64,000 nt of DNA from Tanypteryx hageni (lineage: Eukaryota; Arthropoda; Insecta; Odonata; Petaluridae): the NCBI GenBank assembly GCA_028673005.1, contig CM054115.1, forward strand, positions 57,623,407 through 57,687,406, read 5' to 3'. Of the stretch, positions 55,401-61,400 are shown one piece after another. Under the pieces are notes generated by a model that did no database searches, was not told the origin of the DNA, and worked only from the letters and a program-made list of their open reading frames with translations. The translations under genes and the position numbers were made by a program. The first letter of the stretch is position 1. Every line of letters begins with the position of its first letter.

Positions 55401-58400
55401 CTTTGCATTTAACATTCTTTCCTGGAAAACAAAACAAAATCCTGCGAGGTGAGGTAGGTTTCCTCGGAATAAGTGAGATTATATTTGAGCAACCTCTTGA
55501 ACTCAACATACAACAAATTAATTACATTTTATTTGGCATTGCTTCCTTTATTCTTTCTTTATAACTTCAAAACCTGCTAAAGGGAAATTGATAGTTGCGC
55601 AGTTTGAGAGATGAGTGTGCTGCATTCATCTAGATCCTATGTACAATATATAAAAGTATCAGATCTTAAGTTGCTAATTGTGAGTTCACATAAGTATCTG
55701 ATATATTTTCAGCAGCAGTTTTGTGATTTATGTAAGTATTATTTGAGTATCTTGGCCATTTCTTTCAAAGAATCATCTTTGGTAAATGTAGGGAATAAGC
55801 TAAAGCAGGATAAGGTTCTTATTAGTGATGACTATATAGGCAATACTTTCTGAAGAGATAAAAAAATGCAAATTTTCTAATATGAAAAATTTATCACTTA
55901 CACCACTTAAGAAAAATGTTGATTATCTGCCTAAAAATCATTTTGTTTTTTTACCATGTATTATTTGAAACCTAGCATCAAGATGATTTTCTATCAAAAA
56001 AATGCATATCATATTTGAAAATTTCTCTAACACTTAACTTTATTTCCATATTCAATTTTAAAGTTTTTAATTGATGAAGTCATTTATGTAGAAACAGCAC
56101 AGTTTTCACATATTAAAATACAATCGCATAAATTTACCAAAAAAGCTCAAATCTTTGGTAAGCCCTGTTGGGTTAATATGAAGAACTGTTAGTATGTGAT
56201 GGAAAGGTATTTCCTAAGCTTCATTCTTGACTTTTTTGGTCTGCATATACTACTAGATCAGTAAAAGGCATGGTGTTGTCAGTAATATTTTAATAAATTG
56301 CTCATATTAAAAATGTAATTTTTGAAGTAAAATACGAAATTTCTGAAAAATCCATGGCTCTTTGTACAAATAAACCTTATATTTCAAGCTTGGGAATATT
56401 TTTAAAAACTAATTATTGTGATGTAATGTAAGTTCCTCAGCTAGCTGTGTATTATATGAAGTAAATTGGTGAATGTACTATAAAGCATGTAAATACTTCC
56501 AAAAATAGTATTTTATTGTGTTTTTTTGTTCCATCTTTGTATTCTAATTTTGTCCTCCTATGTATTCTGTGCTACCATCACGGAAGATTGTAATTGCTTT
56601 GTCAATGCACTTTATACTTTTAGCTGCTTTGAAACCTTGTCAACCCATTTAGATTTTAAGTTACATTTAAGTAAACTAAGAAAAAGTTACTTTTATAGTT
56701 AATATGGAAATCAGTATGCAATTTTAATAAATATTGTATGTTTAAATTTATGTGGTAATGTAATTTAGAATTATTGACTAAAACTTTTGTTATATTAAAT
56801 AGAGCAGTGTTTCCCCAACGATTTTCTTTCCATGGCACACTACACCAATAAAAAATATTGGTGGCATACCGCCCCATTTTCCAATGTAGTTCTTCCGCTT
56901 CTCCCAAAATTCTGCAGCACCCCAGTTGGTAAATACTGAAATAGAGTATTGGTCAAAACTAGTTTCCTTATATTTAAAAAAATTCAACCTCATCATTATA
57001 TCTAGATCGTGCCATTGTATTGTTTTCATTACACAATAGAGATTTTCATAATGTCTTGCTCATAAATTTTAAATCATTGCATAGTCATCCCTTGTATAGA
57101 TAAAAAAATAAAAAAAATACTTCTCATTAGGAACCCTAGTGTTTCCCAATGAAAAGTTGACTTTCAAATTTATAATATTTTTAGTAATGATTGACACAAA
57201 GTGACAGCTCATAGAATAAACTAAGTATAAATGTAAAATATTCTTTATCTGTCTTGCTCTTCATTAAAGGATTGCTGTGGTATTTAATTAAATTGTATTT
57301 CAGAATTTCTTTAGACATAATGGCGTTTCATTTTGTTATCTGTTATTAGTTTTTAATTTAGAATGTAGTTTGACAGAATTAGAATCTAGAAATTTAGAGT
57401 GCAGGAATAAAATACCTAAATGCAGTTAGGTATCTTTCCCAGTAATAATTATTATAGTAATATATAATTATTAGTGAAAAAAGTAAATTTGGTGTAGAGA
57501 ATTAGAAATTTACTATTATTTTTTAATTATCCTTCAAGAAGTGTGCCTTAAGTCAGTAATATTTTGTGGAATATGTTTATCTGAATAGATCACCTTAAAT
57601 TATACTATTTTATTACTTGTACATTACCATCAAATTTTAAGTTAATGATTTGCATGAGCTATTTTTTTGCCATAAAGTCAATGTTAAATTTAAGCTATTT
57701 TTTTAATCACACAGGCTGTAAAAGGAGGTGGACCAATGAAGATGTCAGTTAGTGACAAATTAAGGTTCTTTGAGAAAGCTATGGTGGAACAGCATCAACC
57801 ATCACCAAAGCCAGGTAAGCCATGTTTTTTATTTCAACTCTTAGTTTGGTTTCATGATATTTAATGCTAGAATGCCTGTTAAAATAGCTTAGAAATAATA
57901 TTTTTCATAATATTGAATTTGAAATATTCAGTATTGTTGTTACTAGTGGATGTGGAAAGGTTTTAATTTTATTTAATTGTTTGCTAATGAGACATTTCAG
58001 GATTGGAATAATAACCCAAAGCTCTTTCTTTCTGTTTTCTATGTTTTATTTTTTAAAGGATATATTCCTTATGATTTAAACCTATTTATTTTTTGTATTT
58101 ATTTATTTAAATTAATTTTGTGGCTACTATAAGTTTTTCACACTTTTTATTTCCTTTTTACTTAGAAAAGGTATTCAGTTTCCTTAGCCAGGATGAGTTA
58201 GAGAGAATGAAACAGGAAGAAGGTGAGTTTGAAGACCAGAAATTAAAATAAACTTTGATTTAGTATATTTATGAACAATGAGCCATTTTTAGCAAAAAAA
58301 AAGTTAATAGCATTTAATTTTGGCTCATGCACTAGAGTTGCTTTATTTCTCATATTTTGTAATATATCAGTGAATAGAGATGTATTTTTTTGTTCTCAGG

Positions 58401-61400
58401 TATGTATACAAGGTGCAATCAAAAAGTTTCCGGACGGTCATAATAAAAAAATTGGCTTACCGCAGGTCCTGTTGAATGTTGTCCCCTTCAAAGTAGTCCC
58501 CTTGGGCAACGATACAGTGATTCCAGTGCCTTTCCAACTTCACAAAGCACTCCTGGAACTCCTTTTTGGGGATGTTGTCGAGCGTGTCCTGCGACTCGGC
58601 CTGAATCTCCTCCACATCATCAAATCTGCATCCTTTGAGAACTTTATTCAACTTTGGGAAGATAAAAAAATTGCACTAAGCAAGGTCAGGAGAGTACAGA
58701 GGATGGGGAACAGCTGTCGTGTTGTTTTTAGCCAGGAACTGTTGAGCAGACAGTGTGGTGTGTGCTGGTGCATTGTCATGTTGGAGCAGCCAGTCTTGCG
58801 ATGCCCACTTGTCTGGACGTTTCCGCCTGATGCTCTCCCTCAGTCATCTCAGAACTTCAGTGTAATATTGTTGGTTGACTGTCTGGCCTTGTGGAACGAA
58901 TTCTCTGTGCACAATCCCTTCCATGTTGAAAAACACAATGAGCATGCTCTTCACATTGCTCTTGACCTGTCGTGCTGTCTTGGGGAGTTTGCACTTTTCC
59001 ACTGTGATGATTGTTGTTTCGTTTTGGGATCATAGCCATAAACCCAACTTTTGTCACCTGTAATGATCTGTGAAAGAAAGTTTGGGTTGTTTTCAAGGCT
59101 TTCTTGAAGGTCCCGACAAATGTTCACGCAATGGTTTTTTTGGTCTTGTGCCAGCAGCCAAGGGACAAATTTTGCTGCAATGCGCCTCATGTGCAAAACG
59201 TCAGTGAGAATGCTTTGAACAGACCCATAGGAGGTACCAAGACTATTAGAAATGTTGAGAATGCTTTGCTGGTGATCTTCGTGGATGGCTTCACATACTT
59301 TTTCAATATTTTCATCAGTTTTGCTTGTTGAAGGACGACCAGAACGCTCAGAGTCCTCAACTGATGTTTGTCCATTTTTGAAACATATGTTTGGGTTCTA
59401 ACCATGGCTTCCTCACCAAATGCTTGATTAAGTATTGCAAGGGTCTCAGATGCTGATTTCCCAAGTTTGTAACAAAATTTCACACAAACATGTTCTTTCA
59501 AAGAAGTCATTTTTACGTGCTAAGAAAATCACTGAAGCACTATGACACTAATGCAAATAAAACACATAAAAATAAAACGCAGCTTGTTAACACTTGCAAA
59601 CTTGGAAGACAACTTCACAATGAAGTATACTACGTATCCTAAGTTGTGCAGCTACATTTCACAAATGAGTGGTGCGCCATGCGGCCAGTCGGGGAACTTT
59701 TTGATTGCACCTCGTACTTAAAGTTTCAGTTAATCTATTTAGATCATTTAATTTTTATACTACTTTGAATTATTTTTGCATCATTGCATATCATTTGTTA
59801 CACTTTTTACATTCATTGCATGTAAATAATAAGATAATATTTTTTTTCAGAAAAGAAAATTGCTTCATTGTCAAAAGATGAACTGAAATCATGGACACAG
59901 CTTGATGATGGTGAAGATGAAGATGTTGAAGGAAACTTAACAGGACCTGCTAGGTGGGGGTCCTGCACTTCTTATTTTAATGATTTCAAATCTGTTAATC
60001 TAACAATAATAAAAGGCTATTTCTGTCCCTTTGTGGCTACCTCTGTCACGCTATAAAAATGTGAATAACTCGATAATGGAACGAGATTCATTTTTGATAT
60101 TTGGCAGGAATGATTGATTTACATTGTAAGATGATGACGAAAAGAAATCTCGAAAAAAGTCTTAGGTTCGACTCCAAGGTAGGCATTTCCATTTTCCATA
60201 TGATAACATGTAAAAGTCTACTTTTTGACTTGCAGGCTTTTATTCTTTTTGAGATCCAAATTAGAAAGAATTCACCTATGATCTTCGGATCTAACCCATT
60301 TTAAAGAAAAAACTATGAAGTTTCTTATTCTGTTCATATTTTCCTGCCTGCAGATCGAAATTCCTCATGTTAAGTGTTTAATTCACATTTTGGGGAAATC
60401 TTGCCATTTTAATGGGATGTTGCCATGCCAACCCATTCCATTGTTATACCTCGAAATCCTATTGTTATTTCAATCCTTATGGGTGAAAGCATGCTTTGAA
60501 TGCTCTTACAATTAGTACGAGAGAGAGAGAGAAGGAGAGAGAAATTCTTTTCATTGCAACCAATGTAAACAACATTCGTTCAGTTATTGACGAGTACATT
60601 TTAATGTAGAACATTAATCATTCACATATTAAAATTAGGTACTTAGAATCATCGTAGGAGTTTGAAACTTGAAACAACGAACGCCTAAAAGAACGAAAGT
60701 TTGTTTTCTATGTACTTTATAATACAAGGAAAATGATTTAATTGTGGATGAATGTAAGATTATCAATTTTATGCTCTACTTGTTTTTTTTAGGCAAGATG
60801 CTACTTCAGCTCCTGCTGTTATAAGGACTGCTAAGGCTGAACGTAGGATGAAAGAAAGAATGAAACAAGAGGTAGTGTTCAAGGATTTTAGTAATTCAGA
60901 AAAAATATTTATTTAACAGCAATAGTAATTTTAAAGTTGGGTGCAGATTTATTTAAGATATTATCTTACATAATAATATTAAATTTCCTCTAGTTGGTTT
61001 TATGTTGCTGTAATGTGGTTTGTTTCAATGATGAAATAAAATTACAACCTTTGTGTGGCAATATGTGATATGGGTTGTGGTGTTTTTATTTGTGTTACAT
61101 TTTCTTGCATATCTTGGTGGCCATAAAACTACTCAACTTTAAATGTAACAAGAACAAGTCATATTTCCAACAATTTATACCAAACATTTTTACTGAATTA
61201 GCTATAACTAATTAGGTATGCAACTTTCTCCTTTATCATTTTCCAAGGATCTTCAAAAAATGAGTTAAATTCTTTGACCTATTAGTAAGGAAATTATTTT
61301 TCCAGTTAAAAATAAATAGTTATAGGATTTTTAAATTTTGTGTACAAATTGGGCGAAATCGGTTTTTAATGAAAGCTAAGTAATTACATTTTTAAAGAAT

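Larger units (their letters stand above)
58223..59850 (+). other. scrib: scrib intron 17 (1628 bp), mostly a mariner
   Basis: The mariner at 58409-59714 accounts for 1306 bp; the native intron is about 320 bp. An acceptor-donor juxtaposition TTCTCAG|GTATGT occurs at 58399/58400. Confidence 0.85.

Noticed and set aside
58271..59035. 254-codon open frame on the plus strand
   Set aside because: It is antisense to the mariner transposase and begins in intron sequence; the real coding signal is on the minus strand.
60166..60176. GGTTCGACTCC, a perfect tRNA B box
   Set aside because: No A box at the right distance and no acceptor stem pairing, so taken as chance.
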